The translations under genes were made by a program, and so were the position numbers. From contig JAQPZY010001498.1 of assembly GCA_029931535.1 (NCBI GenBank), positions 3,112,001-3,176,000 of the forward strand: DNA of 64,000 nt, written 5' to 3'. Source of the stretch: Margaritifera margaritifera (lineage: Eukaryota; Mollusca; Bivalvia; Unionida; Margaritiferidae). Shown here in pieces: positions 40,640 through 52,497 of this stretch. Each line of letters begins with the position of its first letter. Positions within the stretch are counted from its first letter, which is position 1. Under the pieces are notes generated by a model. It made no database searches. It worked only from the letters and a program-made list of their open reading frames with translations, and had not been told where the DNA came from.

Positions 40640-41311
40640 GAGAAAGATATTGCATATAACAAGCAAGTGTAACTGTGTGGAATCGGCATGTAAAGAGAAA
40701 GATGTTGCATATAGCAAGTTGATGTAACTGTGTGAAATTGGCATGTAAAGAGAAAGATGTTGCATATAACAGTCTAGTGTAACTGTGTGTAATCGGCATG
40801 TAAAGAGAAAGATGTTGCATATAACAAGTTGATGTAACTGTGTGACTGTGTGTAATCGGCACACAAAGAGAAAGATGTTGCATATAACAATCAAGTGTAA
40901 CTGTGTCTAATCGACATGTAAAGAGAAAATGTTGCATATAACAATCTAGTGTAACTGTGTGTAATCGGCATGTAAAGAGAAAGATGTTGCATATAACAAT
41001 CTTGTGTAACTGTGTGTAATCGGCATGTCAAGAGAAAGATGTTGCATATAACAAGCTAGTGTAACTGTGTGTAATCGGCATGTAAAGAGAAAGATGTTGC
41101 ATATAACAAGCTGGTATAACTGTGTGCAATCGGCATGTCAAGAGAAAGATGTTGCATATGGCAAGCTGGTGTAACTGTGTGCAATAGCCATGTAAAGAGA
41201 AAGATGTTTCATATAACAAGGTGGTGTAACTGTGGGCAGTCGGCATGTAAAGAGAAAGATGTTGTGAATAGCAAGCTGGTGTAACTGTGGGCATTCGGCA
41301 TGTAAAGAGAA
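40640..41311. repeat. 55-bp tandem array, about 12 copies
   Basis: Units follow AGAAAGATGTTGCATATAAC, then AAGCTAGTGTAACTGTGTG, then TAATCGGCATGTAAAG. The GATGTTG landmark recurs at 40,646, 40,701, 40,756, 40,811, 40,874, 40,928, 40,983, 41,038, 41,093, 41,148, 41,203 and 41,258. The spacing is 55 bases except for one 63-base unit with a duplicated TGTGACTG. Since 55 is not a multiple of three, minus-strand open frames across the array rotate through all frames. I take this as a non-coding minisatellite. Confidence 0.95.
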
Positions 41312-42798
41312 AAGTATCGAGTACTGCTACACTAAACATTTTCACGTGCTCACGAGCTGGAAAAAAATATGCATAACTATATATCCTGAGGAGAGAAAAC
41401 GAGATTTTGCAACATGTATAACCCAACGATCTCGTTCTGTGGACATATTAGCGGTAATTTAGTTTATTACTGACCGAATATGGAATTTATGGAGGAAGTA
41501 TTATTAAAATCAGACAGGACGCCAGCCGAACTTGATAGAGACCTTACATACACCATTAAATCCCATATGGACTCAGTAGCATACTACATAACAAATTCAT
41601 TTCACATGAGACTCAAAGTCGGAGGCTTTTCGAGACTATGATTTGTATCGTGTGTTTTGAAAAAAATTGTCTGGTATATGTTGAACACGGCACAGTTTTA
41701 AAAATACCGGACTGTTCTTAAATTTTCCACGCATATTTTACTTTTTATAATAAGTGCATAGCCTACTCATGTTTGTCTTTCTTTATTTTTCTTTCATTCT
41801 CCTGGTGGTAAGTCGAAATAATAAATGATTTGCATTGAAACTTGCTATATTTGTTTCAAAATATTGAACATTTTATTGTTATCTTCTTTAAGTCTCTATA
41901 TATAAATTTCTAAGCAGAAAATATTACGCGTATTTAAATGTTTTAAAACATTTATAGTTTGAAATTTATATTTGAACTTTTCGATATATTCATATCATTG
42001 TGGCTAACATTCACAAGGGAGCTAACTCTGCACGACTTCCGTACTTAGGATTGGCAGCTCCGTTATGGTTCCGCTCTGCAGTTATTACATATTTCTGAAA
42101 GAGGGACAGATATAATGTGAAGTTGGTTGCATCTGCAACATGCACAATGGAGAGAATGTTGGCATATCTCTATGCTGCTTTCATGTACTGTGACTGTGAT
42201 TTCTTTACATGTGGTATTTATGGAAATCATGCACTATCTATAGTAGACAGTTGATCAAAATAGCTGCCCACATGTGCTTGAAAAATGAACTCGAACTAGT
42301 CCAAAGTACACTAACTTTAGCAGTTATTAAAATAGAGAAAATGAATTATGCCAGATTAGACAATACCAGCTTCTGAAAGTGAAGTGAATGAATTATAAAA
42401 TATACAAAACGTAAAACAAGTTATCAGCTCGTTTGTTTCCAATTAACCTTTGAAATCCATGAAGTGAAAATGACCAAGCGGAGCTAGAAGACTTATGATA
42501 AGTGCACATCTAAAGTTAGGCCACGCTGCATATTCTCCAACCCAAATTACACCCATCAATCATACACAAATATAAAGGGAATTAAAAGTTCTTGAAACAA
42601 AACCTAAGAAATACAAGGTCTTTTTTTAATAGCCAGGATTACCAGCGAGGAAAATCTAGAGAATTCTTTTTATTTAAAAATCAAACCCTATGCAAATTAG
42701 AAAACTGTAGAGCGGAACCTATACAAGTGTATATAAAGCAGACACACGACTTAATTGACCAGTGAAAATAATAAATGACTGTCTCTGGCTGATATGTA
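41312..42798. other. AT-rich unique sequence without recognised feature
   Basis: About 1.5 kb of AT-rich, non-repetitive DNA separating the tandem arrays from the next transposon. Stops are frequent in all frames, and I see no splice-bounded exon or element ends. Confidence 0.6.
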
Positions 42799-43918
42799 CA
42801 GTCAAACCCCGCTATAACGCGCCCCGCTATAACGCGAATTCGGATATAACGCGATCGTGGCGTGGCTCCAAAAATTTCATATATTCATTCGCACATGAAC
42901 ATTTTTTTTTTTTTTCAAAGTACGAGAAATAGTGTATAAAACGTGTATATTATAGTATCATTTTGGGGAAGAGAACACGTATGAATTCGAGTATAATACG
43001 TTTGTGGCGTGGTTCCTGAAATTTTATATACATGTACATGTATTTTTCTTGTACACAGAAAAAAATTTTTTTTGTTAAGTACGAGAAATAGTGTATAAAA
43101 AGTTTATTATCATTTTGGGGAAGAGATCACGTATGAATTCGATCGTGGCGTGGCTTCTGAAATTTAACAATTTCACCAATTTCTTGAAGTGTTATGCCAA
43201 AATAAACATTATCGGAAATGTTACTTATTACTGATCCATGAGTAAAGCCAGTAAGTCTTCTTTGTGTTTGTCTTCAATTCATTCTGTATAGAATCATTGC
43301 TCAGACAATAGCCGACATGTTTTTCTTCTTTAACTGCATACACAACCGATCATCAGACAATGTGATGGTTGATAAAAGATTCTCACGATTTAATAAACAT
43401 CAAAAAACGTAAGCCGCCAACACGTGCGCTGGACTTAAATTCATCCTGTAACAACCAAGCGCCAGACAATGCGGTGGTTGATCAAAGATTGTCATATGTG
43501 GGTGCTTATGTAGAGACTGAGCTTGGGCGGCGAGATCAGAGATTGTCATATGTCGGTGCTTATGTAGAGACTGAGCTTGGGTGGCAAGATCAAAGATTGT
43601 CATATGTGGGTGCTTATGTAGAGACTGAGCTTGGGCGGCAAGATCACAGGGAGTTCAAATAACCACTCTCTGTTACTTGGCACTGAACAAGGATCAAACT
43701 CGTGGCTCAATCAAAGGGTTGTCATGTGGGAAAACAAAGACGGATCGATATCAGATAGTAAACGGTGTTGCTACCCTATTCATGCTCTATATTAGACGTG
43801 TATACGTTGTTCTCTGAATGAAGTAAAAGATAGTAAAACCCCGCAATAACGCGACCCCGCTTTTTCCGCGATCGAATTTTATGGACCCTAAATATCGCGT
43901 TATAGCGGGGTTTCACTG
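42799..43918. mobile_element. Non-autonomous DNA transposon, pogo/Tc1-mariner type ends, TA target
   Basis: The left end begins CAGTCAAACCCCGCTATAAC at 42,799. The right end at 43,918 is, read on the minus strand, CAGTGAAACCCCGCTATAAC. The first 23 bases match in inverted orientation with one mismatch. Both ends are bordered by TA (42,797-42,798 and 43,919-43,920), the target duplication expected of the Tc1/mariner superfamily. The CCCCGCTATAACGCG motif resembles ends I associate with Tigger/pogo-like families, which is recall and not a search. No transposase frame is present. The interior holds imperfect copies of a ~140-base segment carrying GTGGCGTGG (near 42,857, 43,004 and 43,145) and three 54-base repeats. 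A secondary, degraded set of the terminal motif lies just inside the right end near 43,836-43,880. Confidence 0.88.
43480..43641. repeat. 54-bp direct repeat, three copies, inside the transposon
   Basis: Three adjacent 54-base units start at 43,480, 43,534 and 43,588, each containing GATTGTCATATG and TATGTAGAGACTGAGCTTGG. A diverged half unit sits near 43,360. Because 54 is divisible by three, an open frame (43,369-43,662 plus) reads an 18-residue repeat with core LSYVGAYVETELG. There is no independent sign that it is translated. Confidence 0.93.
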
Positions 43919-43920
43919 TA

Positions 43921-44919
43921 TTGTATGATTTATAATCATTTTCAAAGATCTGCATTGAACTGAATCTATGCTACCTCGTCTGCAACTCTTTCTCATGTAA
44001 TTTAGACCTATATGTTTAGTTCCAGAAATAATAACTGTGATGGAGAAAAATATCCTGTGTAAAGGTATTAGTATAGATTTCTTTAGTCAAAGTACATGTA
44101 TTAGTATTGAGATTTTTAGGCACGTATTCCATAACCATCCCCTTACTATATATTATATCTTGATGCTGAAGCTATGCACTGCTCTAAATATGAACCTTTA
44201 TTGTAGCAGCATTTACATAAATTTCCATATCATGGCCTTTAATAATAATGCATTGAATCAGCATTTATTATTTGAAGTCTTGTTCACGTGCTAAACATAT
44301 TAAGTGCTGAAAGTTTGAGCTTTTTCTGTATAGTTCTAAAATGTGTTTTCACTCTGTACCTTCTCAGTAAAATCAGTCGGAGTTTCAGACTCTGGTTAAA
44401 AAGTCGCTTTGGGCAATAATCAGATCCCTTTGCCAAACACCGTAAAACTTGTATTTACATACATACAGACATACATACAAACAGACAGATAAGCAGATAT
44501 ACTTACGTACATATACGTACCTATTCACTTGTCCACCTACAAGTTTTCTCTGTCTATGTTTGTATGTAACATACCCGATGCATTATAGCATTTCTAGATG
44601 TCAAATTTCTTACATTTACATCTCTCAGACCAATTTCTCTTATTCACACCTTGATTTCTGATTGGTCTAAACGTTTACCTTTTTGGCAATGTCAAGCGTA
44701 ATTCCAAAAAACGGAATTGGTGATGGCCCTGGTATGCCAAGTGACCGGAAGTAGCTCTGCTTATAGACTGTGTACCTGAAATAAAATGGAAATTATGAGC
44801 TTGATGAAAGAAGACTCATTCTGATTTATAGTTAGTCTGCCAAGGGCTAAAAATAAAATAGTTTCAGTTTTAATGACATTTTGTTTTTTATAAGAAGCAT
44901 AACCACACCCTCTTTTTGT
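43921..44919. other. Unique AT-rich sequence with a short ACAT/ACAG tract
   Basis: Nothing gene-like was recognised. A degenerate tetranucleotide tract made of ACAT, ACAG and ATAC units lies at about 44,455-44,520. An open frame at 44,037-44,294 (plus, 85 codons) has no family resemblance and no splice or start context that I can defend. Confidence 0.5.
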
Positions 44920-46840
44920 TCATCATCATCTTTATTTCCTTCCGTAGAAAATTGCATGATATAACAATAAATCATCTGAATACAATCAATAAATAAGTAC
45001 CAAAATAAAGAAATGAATACAAAACAAACAAACACGAGTTAAAAAAAAAAAAAAATAAGCAAACTGTGAATCGGGGGCGCCGTAGAACCAACATCAATTA
45101 CTTCGTGCATACAATAATGTCAAGAGATCTATAGTGTGAATATCATAACATTGTTCGTCTGTGATATAAAATAGAATACTAGAATACAAATTCTTATAGT
45201 ATATCCATTATTAAAGTGTTCCTCGGCTGCATAAGTTGCAAGTTTAAGTACCTTATTTGCAGAAGATAGCTGCACACTGCATGACAAAGTATGCTGCATA
45301 CAGGGCAGCTAACTTGGAGTTTTCTTTGTCAATTACACCTGCTGGTAACCTTTTACCTAGAAGATATTGCAGTAGCAGCTCATCTTCTGCATTAAATAAC
45401 GTAATATGCAGGCTCAGTGGAAATTTATCAGTAGGGAAATCACAGAAAGAGTTTCTGAAATTCGACATATAAGGACAAGCAACACAACAATGAAGTATCA
45501 AGTCTGTATAAACATTCCCACATCGAATACACATATCGAGCTGTGTTTGAGGAACAGCAGCCCATAGTTTAGCTACATATGTAAATACCTTAGTGTGCTG
45601 TCTGGTTTTAGCCGACTGCCATACTGAGGGAGGTCGCAAGGATTCGTGTATCGAAGAGAATCTATAAAAATCTGCTTGATTAGACATACGAACTCTCCAG
45701 AGGCTATTTTCAAGACCAGCAATTTTTGACCTTACAATTTCTTTCTAATTTTGTTTATCTGGAATTTCGGAATGCTGCAAATAATCAGTTAGATACTCAA
45801 GCAAGTCAAACTTCTTTAACGTATAATATAGATTTGAAATTAACCCGTAGCTTGACATGCATCCGCTCAAAATGAAGTGAAATAACGCAACGTTAAACAC
45901 ACGTTTAGTATGTACGTTATTAGGCATCAAACACAATCTGTGTAAAAACATCAATTTTTTCTTCTATCAATTTCGGACTGAGCTGATGTCCATCCTAACA
46001 TTCCCAGAGCGATGTTTGATCTTGTATGTGTTGGGAAGCCTTGTAAATGTTTGGCAAAATACCTCAGAATTTTATCCAATGAAGAGAGGTCACTTTTTGA
46101 AATATTAAACCATAATTCACTTCCATAAAACATTGAAGGAAAAATTACCTTTTTGATCACATTTGCAGCAACCAAAGGATTTAAACCATTAGGTTTAATG
46201 CCAATACCAAACAGACCGTGAAAAGATTTTTTCCCTTTCTTGCATGCATCGAGTATTGCGTCATGCGACGTCAGCTTTGAGTTAATCCGGTGTCCCAGGT
46301 GTGTTGCCGAATCAGTAACCGGCAAACATGACGGCCCAAGATACCATTTCATATTGACATAATTCTTGTATTGGGGACCAAAAATGATAATGTATGACTT
46401 TGTGACACTAAGCTCAAATCGCCACTTATTACTGTAGGCATAAACTATATATAACAGCTTTTGTAGATTGCTAGGATATATAGCCAAAAGTGAAATGTCG
46501 TCAGCTAGGGTTGGATTTTCCACAGCTAAGGATCCAATCTTTGCTCCAAATCCACTATTCTCTAACTGGAGCAGCAAGTCATTTATAAATATTGTGTACA
46601 TCAAGGTTGATAAAACACCCCCTTGTCTCACTCCTTGGCCAATTGAGAACCAGTCCGAAAATTGCCCATTGACAAGGACTTTGCTCTGTAAATTTATATA
46701 CATGTTAAACAATATCAAAAGGGATTTACCCTTAATTCCCAACATGAATAATATAAAAAGTAACCCTTTGTGCCACACGGTATCAAATGCCTTTTTTGTA
46801 TCAAGAAAAGCGGATCTTTTCTTACTATGATCATAGTCAG
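44920..46840 (-). mobile_element. 5'-truncated non-LTR retrotransposon (LINE)
   Basis: Minus-strand element whose 3' end, read on that strand, is GGAAATAAAGATGATGATGA near 44,920-44,945. This is a polyadenylation-like AATAAA followed by a short GAT tail, as in many CR1/L2/Jockey-group LINEs. The coding part covers the reverse transcriptase from motif A onward and the C-terminal cysteine-rich region. Everything 5' of the reverse transcriptase fingers, including the endonuclease, is missing. Similarity fades near 46,840, where an in-frame stop lies just upstream. I could not identify target duplications. Confidence 0.88.
45253..46838 (-). pseudogene. LINE reverse transcriptase ORF remnant, frameshifted and interrupted
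   Basis: Translation on the minus strand starts in the palm domain: FLDTKKAFDTVWH at about 46,808-46,768 is motif A with its first catalytic Asp. GVRQGGVLS and FINDLL follow (motif B region). The active-site box appears as LADD near 46,500 where F/YADD is usual, still with both Asp residues. The thumb region and a GMLGW motif follow. At about 45,953-45,962 a run of A causes a one-base frameshift (ending RRKN in one frame, continuing MFLHRLC in the next), and an in-frame TAG interrupts the sequence at 45,745-45,747. The remaining part, to 45,253, contains CIRCG plus downstream His and Cys residues, matching the C-terminal zinc-knuckle-like region of such ORFs. With these two lesions and the missing 5' half it cannot be an active copy. 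The clade is not certain. Confidence 0.9.
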
Positions 46841-49186
46841 GTCAGAGTCAAATAGGTGCAAATGCACCTTAAAATGAGACTTAATATAACATTATAATCT
46901 TTTAGCACAACAACTTAAAAGATTTTAATAATAATTTCAACTACTCAAGAGATTCGGGTCATTGAAAGTCAAAATGGTAATGAAAAAGTCGCATGTTAAT
47001 TATTATTGAGGTCATTTGGTTCACACGGTGACGATATGATCAGACAACCACGAGCCTGAAAATATCCTTGATGGCGTTTTTTAGTTGAAGCTGGCACCAA
47101 TGCTTGATCTGATCCTCAAAGGGTATCACGAAGAACAAAGGTAGATGTTACTCTTAATCTGGCACTGTATGGATACAAATTGCGGTCAAAAGTTAAATGA
47201 GTGTAGAGCCAACTTTTCAAATTTGATAAGGAAAGGAGTAAAATCAACACAGAGAGACCTTAAAATATGTTTTGACCATAAAGCATGGCTATTTGATAAC
47301 AGTGGCAATGAATAATCTAATCTTGAGGGCATTTATTCTGTTGAAAATTTTGTAAAATTATGAATTTCACGGATTTGTGTTCCTGATACTTTTCCTGGAT
47401 GTCATATTGCTATTCAAACCCTTTCATTTGATTTTGCCAATAAAACTATCCCATTTCCTGTTGTAAGATTTAAAGGTTACTTTCCTCCATCAAAAATGAG
47501 AAAAATTAAGGTAATGGCTGTAGTGCCGACAATTTCAGTGACGCGCAGAAACTATTTACTGCTTGATGTAAGTAAACGACATCATGAAATGATCATCATC
47601 AGCGTAGATATTCGTTTCCAAAGTATAAAAGGGTGTGTAGAGAGGACTCTTCCAGCTGTTGGAACATATTTTAGTCTAGATTTGGGTTTTAAAAACGGAC
47701 AGAACTTGCAGACACATGCTGAGTCATTTTCACATATCATTTGTCATATCAAGCCAGTAACATGAAATTGCCATCATGTAGTCATGCGGGATAGAAAAAT
47801 TTCCTGTGCTACAATGGTGATCATACCGACAATATGCCATTTGTTTATTTGTAAGGTAATTATTATACAAACATTTTGATAAAGTACACTTATCAGCAAT
47901 AATAGCTTGAAGAAAGAGGGGTGAACAATGTTTGATCTATTCCAGCCACATATTACTCGGGAATTCTATACAAAACTTTTATAAGTGGTAGCATTGTATT
48001 TCTTCCAATATAAAATATAACAGATCTCGAAAACCAACTGACTTTTCATAATTTACCGTTTTGTTTGTCATTGCATCCAATATAGTTTTAATCGCTGATA
48101 ATGGCAAGAACTGTATTTTGAGACTGAAAAAGATAAAGCTCCCTCTTCTTCACTCCCCCTAGAAGTAGCCATCACCACCATTCTGGAGTTGGTTTATATC
48201 ATTTGAAAATATTAGAGTAGAGGTGGCAAGATTTGTGAATGATTAAATAATTTCTTCAGGTAAACAGCACACTCAAGAGAAGTCCAACCTAGCTGAGAGT
48301 TTACAAAGTCTCTTTAAAGTGACTAAAAACAGACGGTATATCAGCACGTTAGCTGGAAATTTCAAATAGACTAATAGAAGGATTATCCTGCATGTTCTAG
48401 ATTCTGCGCGAAATGATTTGTCTTATTTTTTGGGATGCAGACGTAACTCCGGTTTTTGTATATTTTACCTCTGTTTTCTACACCTTGAAGTTGAAATGTT
48501 ATAAAGAACAGCCGAGAAAACGAAAAGCAAAATATAATATCCTTCTTAATTTCATAGAACATTGCAATCATCTGTGAGGACCAATATTGTTACATTTCAT
48601 ATCTTTGATATAGGCTGACATTGGTGTATAGTCGATATGATCACCAGAGGCAAAAGAGTGGGAAACTAGTGCTTAGTCACTGAACATGGTGTGGACTGAC
48701 TACTAGCTGCTCCAGTTGTGTATTTAAAACGTATTTCATGCGGCTGTGTGCTTTTGGGTGATACTGTCATGCACTCGCTCCTTTATAGTGACAATTATGC
48801 CAATATCCAACATGGCAATATGGTGACCGTTGGATACAATTAAAGATTGATTTGACAATGGCTTTTGAGAAAATCTCTGTATTAGTTTTCCACTTTACAT
48901 AACATTAGAACAAATGAATCTACCAAAATTTTTAAAAATTGCTGTTTAAATATATTTTGACAAAAAAATCAGACATGTTTATTTTGTATCATACTTAAGA
49001 CGCAATGGTGACGTCAACCACTCGAATACTCCTCTATCCACAACTGTTATTTCTTTAAGGAAAAATAATACTCCTATCAGTGGTAAAGCATGCAGTAATT
49101 TCTTTAACATACACGTAAGAAGTAAATATTTTCTGCCAGTCATATGAAATATTTATTGTAAAGTATTGTCAGTACTTTGATTTTTT
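46841..49186. other. Unique AT-rich sequence without recognised feature
   Basis: About 2.3 kb with frequent stops. The longest open frame (47,496-47,765 plus, 89 codons) has no recognisable motif, and no splice-bounded exon stands out. A short inverted repeat AGGTGCAAATGCACCT lies near 46,854, next to the truncated LINE. Confidence 0.5.
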
Positions 49187-49538
49187 ATGTTTCTGGAACC
49201 AGTTGCCTTTTAAGCTTGACAATGTCAACACATACAATGTTTCCGGAACCAGTTGCCTTTTAAGCTTGACAATGTCAACACATACGATGTTTCCGGAACC
49301 AGTTGCCTTTTAAGCTTGACAACGTCAATAAATACGATGTTTCCGGGACCAGTAGCCTTTGAAGCTTGACAATGTCAACACATACGATGTTTCCGGAACC
49401 AGTTGCCTTTTAAGCTTGACAACGTCAATAAATACGATGTTTCCGGAACCAGTAGCCTTTGAAGCTTGACAATGTCAACACATACACGATGTTTCCGGAA
49501 CCAGTTGCCTTTTAAGCTTGACAATGTCAATAAATACG
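49187..49538. repeat. 50-bp tandem array, seven copies, each with a palindrome
   Basis: Units start with ATGTTTCCGGAACCAGT at 49,187, 49,237, 49,287, 49,337, 49,387, 49,437 and 49,489 (the 49,437 unit is 52 bases long). Each contains AAGCTTGACAATGTCAA, or AACGTCAA in two copies, in which TTGACA and TGTCAA form a near-perfect palindrome, and also TTCCGGAA, a second palindrome. Copies 3-4 and 5-6 repeat the same pair of variants, so the array also has a 100-base dimer period. Confidence 0.95.
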
Positions 49539-49621
49539 ATGCTCTGTGTTAAATCTATTATTTAACAGGTTCAATAAAATGTGTGTAAGAACATAAATGT
49601 ATTGTTGCCGTTTATTTGTGT

Positions 49622-49623
<2 letters not shown>

Positions 49624-49689
<66 letters not shown>
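49624..49689. repeat. (TC)n microsatellite
   Basis: An almost pure CT dinucleotide run of about 65 bases with one T interruption near its right end. It follows the 50-bp array by roughly 80 bases. Confidence 0.97.
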
Positions 49690-49690
<1 letters not shown>

Positions 49691-49951
49691 GAGCATTCAA
49701 ATCTTGACTGCTGTACTAGCCTGGCGTTAATAATAGAATATTACAATTATTTAAGGAAAAAACAAGAGTAAAGTTGGTACTTTAGAGGACGCAAGCTACC
49801 AATAAATAAGAACTTGTATCTACTTACACCGCTTCCGGTGGCGGGTATAGTTTTATGTTCACTATAAATTGTTTACTATAGACCTAGTCTATGTTTCTCT
49901 CGTAGACAACTTCTGAGTGAGGTATATTAAACACTAAGTAAATAAAATGAA

Positions 49952-50051
49952 GAAAAGACAGTATATCAAGTGTAGTCAGCAGCTTGCCACGATATGATCT
50001 GGAAAAGACAGTATATCAAGTGTAGTCAGCAGCTTGCCACGATATGATCTG
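49952..50051. repeat. Perfect 50-bp tandem duplication
   Basis: Two adjacent 50-base copies start at 49,952 and 50,002, each beginning GAAAAGACAGTATATCAAG and ending GATATGATCTG. I see no difference between them, so the duplication is recent. It lies just left of the hAT MITE. Confidence 0.95.
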
Positions 50052-50062
50052 ACAATAAGTGG

Positions 50063-50202
50063 GTATAAAGCAGTGGTTCCCAAACTTTTTTGATTGCGAC
50101 CCTAGATACCATCTTTTGAGACCCAAAATGCAGTACCAGTATAGGGTCCTCGCGACCCTCATTTGGGTGGCGACCTGGAGTTTGGGAACCACTGGTATAA
50201 AG
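50063..50202. mobile_element. hAT-type MITE with 8-bp target duplication
   Basis: The element proper is 50,071-50,194 (124 bases). It starts CAGTGGTTCCCAAACT and ends with the exact inverted 16-mer. The flanks are identical 8-mers, GTATAAAG at 50,063-50,070 and GTATAAAG at 50,195-50,202, which is the target duplication size of hAT transposons. The CAGTGGTTCC start is also typical of hAT ends. There is no coding capacity. Internally, GCGACCC-like motifs near both ends extend the inverted symmetry imperfectly. Confidence 0.95.
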
Positions 50203-51787
50203 CAAGGTTTCGCTCGAGCTCTGTACCTTGTACTGTACGAACTGAGTAGATAAGTTTAGGTTCTGAAAAAAAAAAACAAATTATACAGGAGAAGGGATCT
50301 GTGGAGAGTTAAAGACTGCAATGTTTTTTTTCTAAATCAATAATTTCTTTCTAGCAACTATTATTAAGTCCTCCTTCTCCCAGTGTCTTAGCATTCTCAT
50401 TCCAGTCTCAGCCCCATATAAGAGAGAGAGAGAGAGATTGGACGAACGCTCCTTAACAGACAGGCAATTAAACAGATATAAACTTACATTAGTAGCAGAA
50501 GCACCATGGCAGTCATTAATACCAGCCAGATTGGTAGAGACACTAGGCCTAAAATCTCCATCTTGTCAAGTACCAGATACCGTCTTGGTCAGCTCGACAT
50601 GCGGCCAGGATGACAGAATGAGAGAAGAATGATTTTGTTGTGTATCTCGATTCTTTTATGCAAGTGTTTCTTCACAATTAGGTCAATATTTATCGGTAGT
50701 ACTGCTGCATATCTCATTAAATGAGCTAATTTTGGTGATGATAACTCTAGTGTGTATATATGAGTCATACGAGTCTCTCCGTACCTTTCGGGATTTTATG
50801 ACCTTCGATAGCTCACCGTAAACTCACATTTAAAAGTACACCTGCATTAGCAGCTCTCGAAACAGATCGTGATTTTGCTTTCATTCATCTTCCTAGCCAG
50901 CCCTACACTCTAAATACAATTTGCTATAGGGATGACAGGACGTCCAGTGGGACTTATCCTGGCATCCGATAAATTGTCTATTTGCACTGTTAAAGTGGCA
51001 TTTAGGGTGCCAAATTGTGTGTATAGGATATTGGAAATAAATTAATCAATCTGTTACTCAGTAAATTCAGACAAGTAAATGAATAAATACTTGAATCAAT
51101 AAATACATAAATAAATGAGTTGATAATAAATACAAGCATAATAAATAAATAAATAGATAAATAAATAACAGCATCTTATTATATACTTAAGTGTGAAATA
51201 TAGAAAATTATTGGCAAAATAGTTTTCTTTTCATTATTATGTCTTCACATGTGAACAATATATCCTTATATTTTCACATGTGAAAATGCAAGACTTCCCA
51301 TCATGCCATGCGACGCTTAATTGTGTGTGTCTATAGAAATATACTTGCAGCAAGAAAAACGAGCACTTTGTGAGCTAGAACAAATAAATGGAAACTGCCT
51401 TACCTTTCAGATATTATTTTTTGCTGAAGAAATTCAACTCGACACCGTTCACGTCTCTACGAAGTTATTTCCCCTGTACTACCTTGCCAACAATTTTTAA
51501 AAACCCGGTGTGATACATTTGCTGAATCAGACTTGCTTTGTGCTCAGATAGGGTAATATTGTCCACAAAATGTTAAAAATGTAATTTATTGCAACATAGT
51601 AGGTTATTCCAAGCTTACCGCTTTCTTAAATCGCTGAGATTTTTATGGTCAACCTATGAATACGGTTAAAGGTGAGGTGAAGTTACGAAAAGGGTGGTAG
51701 AGGTAATATCTTGCTTCACAATGATCGAAAGGGATGCCGGTTAATTCCAAATTAATTTCATGGTATCTGTAAATCCAACTGAAATAG

Positions 51788-51789
<2 letters not shown>
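50203..51789. other. Unique sequence with simple repeats
   Basis: No gene recognised. A GA run occurs at about 50,421-50,439, and an AATA/AAAT-rich tract at about 51,055-51,170. The text just before that tract (GGATATTGGAAATAAATTAA near 51,025) could be the 3' tail of another retroposon, but I cannot identify a body for it. Confidence 0.5.

Positions 51790-51853
<64 letters not shown>
51790..51853. repeat. (TA)n microsatellite
   Basis: About 64 bases of uninterrupted AT dinucleotide repeat. Confidence 0.98.
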
Positions 51854-51856
<3 letters not shown>

Positions 51857-52497
51857 AAAATATTAGACGTTAACTACTCCACTATAAAGGCAAGACCAAA
51901 AGTAATCCAAATGATTCATCTTTTTGTGTAGTAGCAGTGACTGAGTGGTGATAATTTAGCCAAAAGAATCCTATTTCTGCAAATGGTGTACGACGGATCT
52001 TTGTTTGCTGGTATTTGACTAAATACACATTCATCTATATGTGCTATAAAGTGAAATTAACATCACAGCAGCGTCACCAATTTATAACCTAGCTTATCAT
52101 GTGCTACATATCGACCTTTTCAATGGAGCAAAGGTTTCGGGTTAGCTTGATGCAATGCAGTGCAGATGTTTCAGTTAGTCTGACGCTTCCCATATTTCTC
52201 CATGAACTTGGCATAATAATATAGTAAGTATTGAAATACAGGGTAGGTGACGTGTTCCCATTAAAATCAGTTTGAAATGATATTTCTGAAACTTGGCCTA
52301 GATTTCATAAATGTTCTGAACTTGAGTGCATACTCGAATCAAATTCTTGTTCTTTTGTAAAATGTCTCTAAAGCCAAATGTATGCTTTGTATCTTCAAGT
52401 TAAACTCACCCCCAACTCACTTTTTCCCCTAGGTTGTTTCGAAAGCGTTGGTTTAATGTGATTATTCTCTAGTAGTTTACAAATAATAACCACGCAA

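Noticed and set aside
40640..41311. Regular 55-bp spacing considered as a CRISPR array
   Set aside because: The whole unit is conserved, so there are no unique spacers, no cas genes are present, and the genome is eukaryotic.
40610..41426. Minus-strand frames with repeated LYATSFSLH-like peptides
   Set aside because: Produced by the 55-bp array. The unit is not a multiple of three, so the frame rotates, and no conserved protein repeat exists.
47496..47765. 89-codon open frame beginning MRKIKVMAVVP
   Set aside because: No recognisable domain, no splice or promoter context, and surrounding sequence rich in stops. Chance is sufficient.
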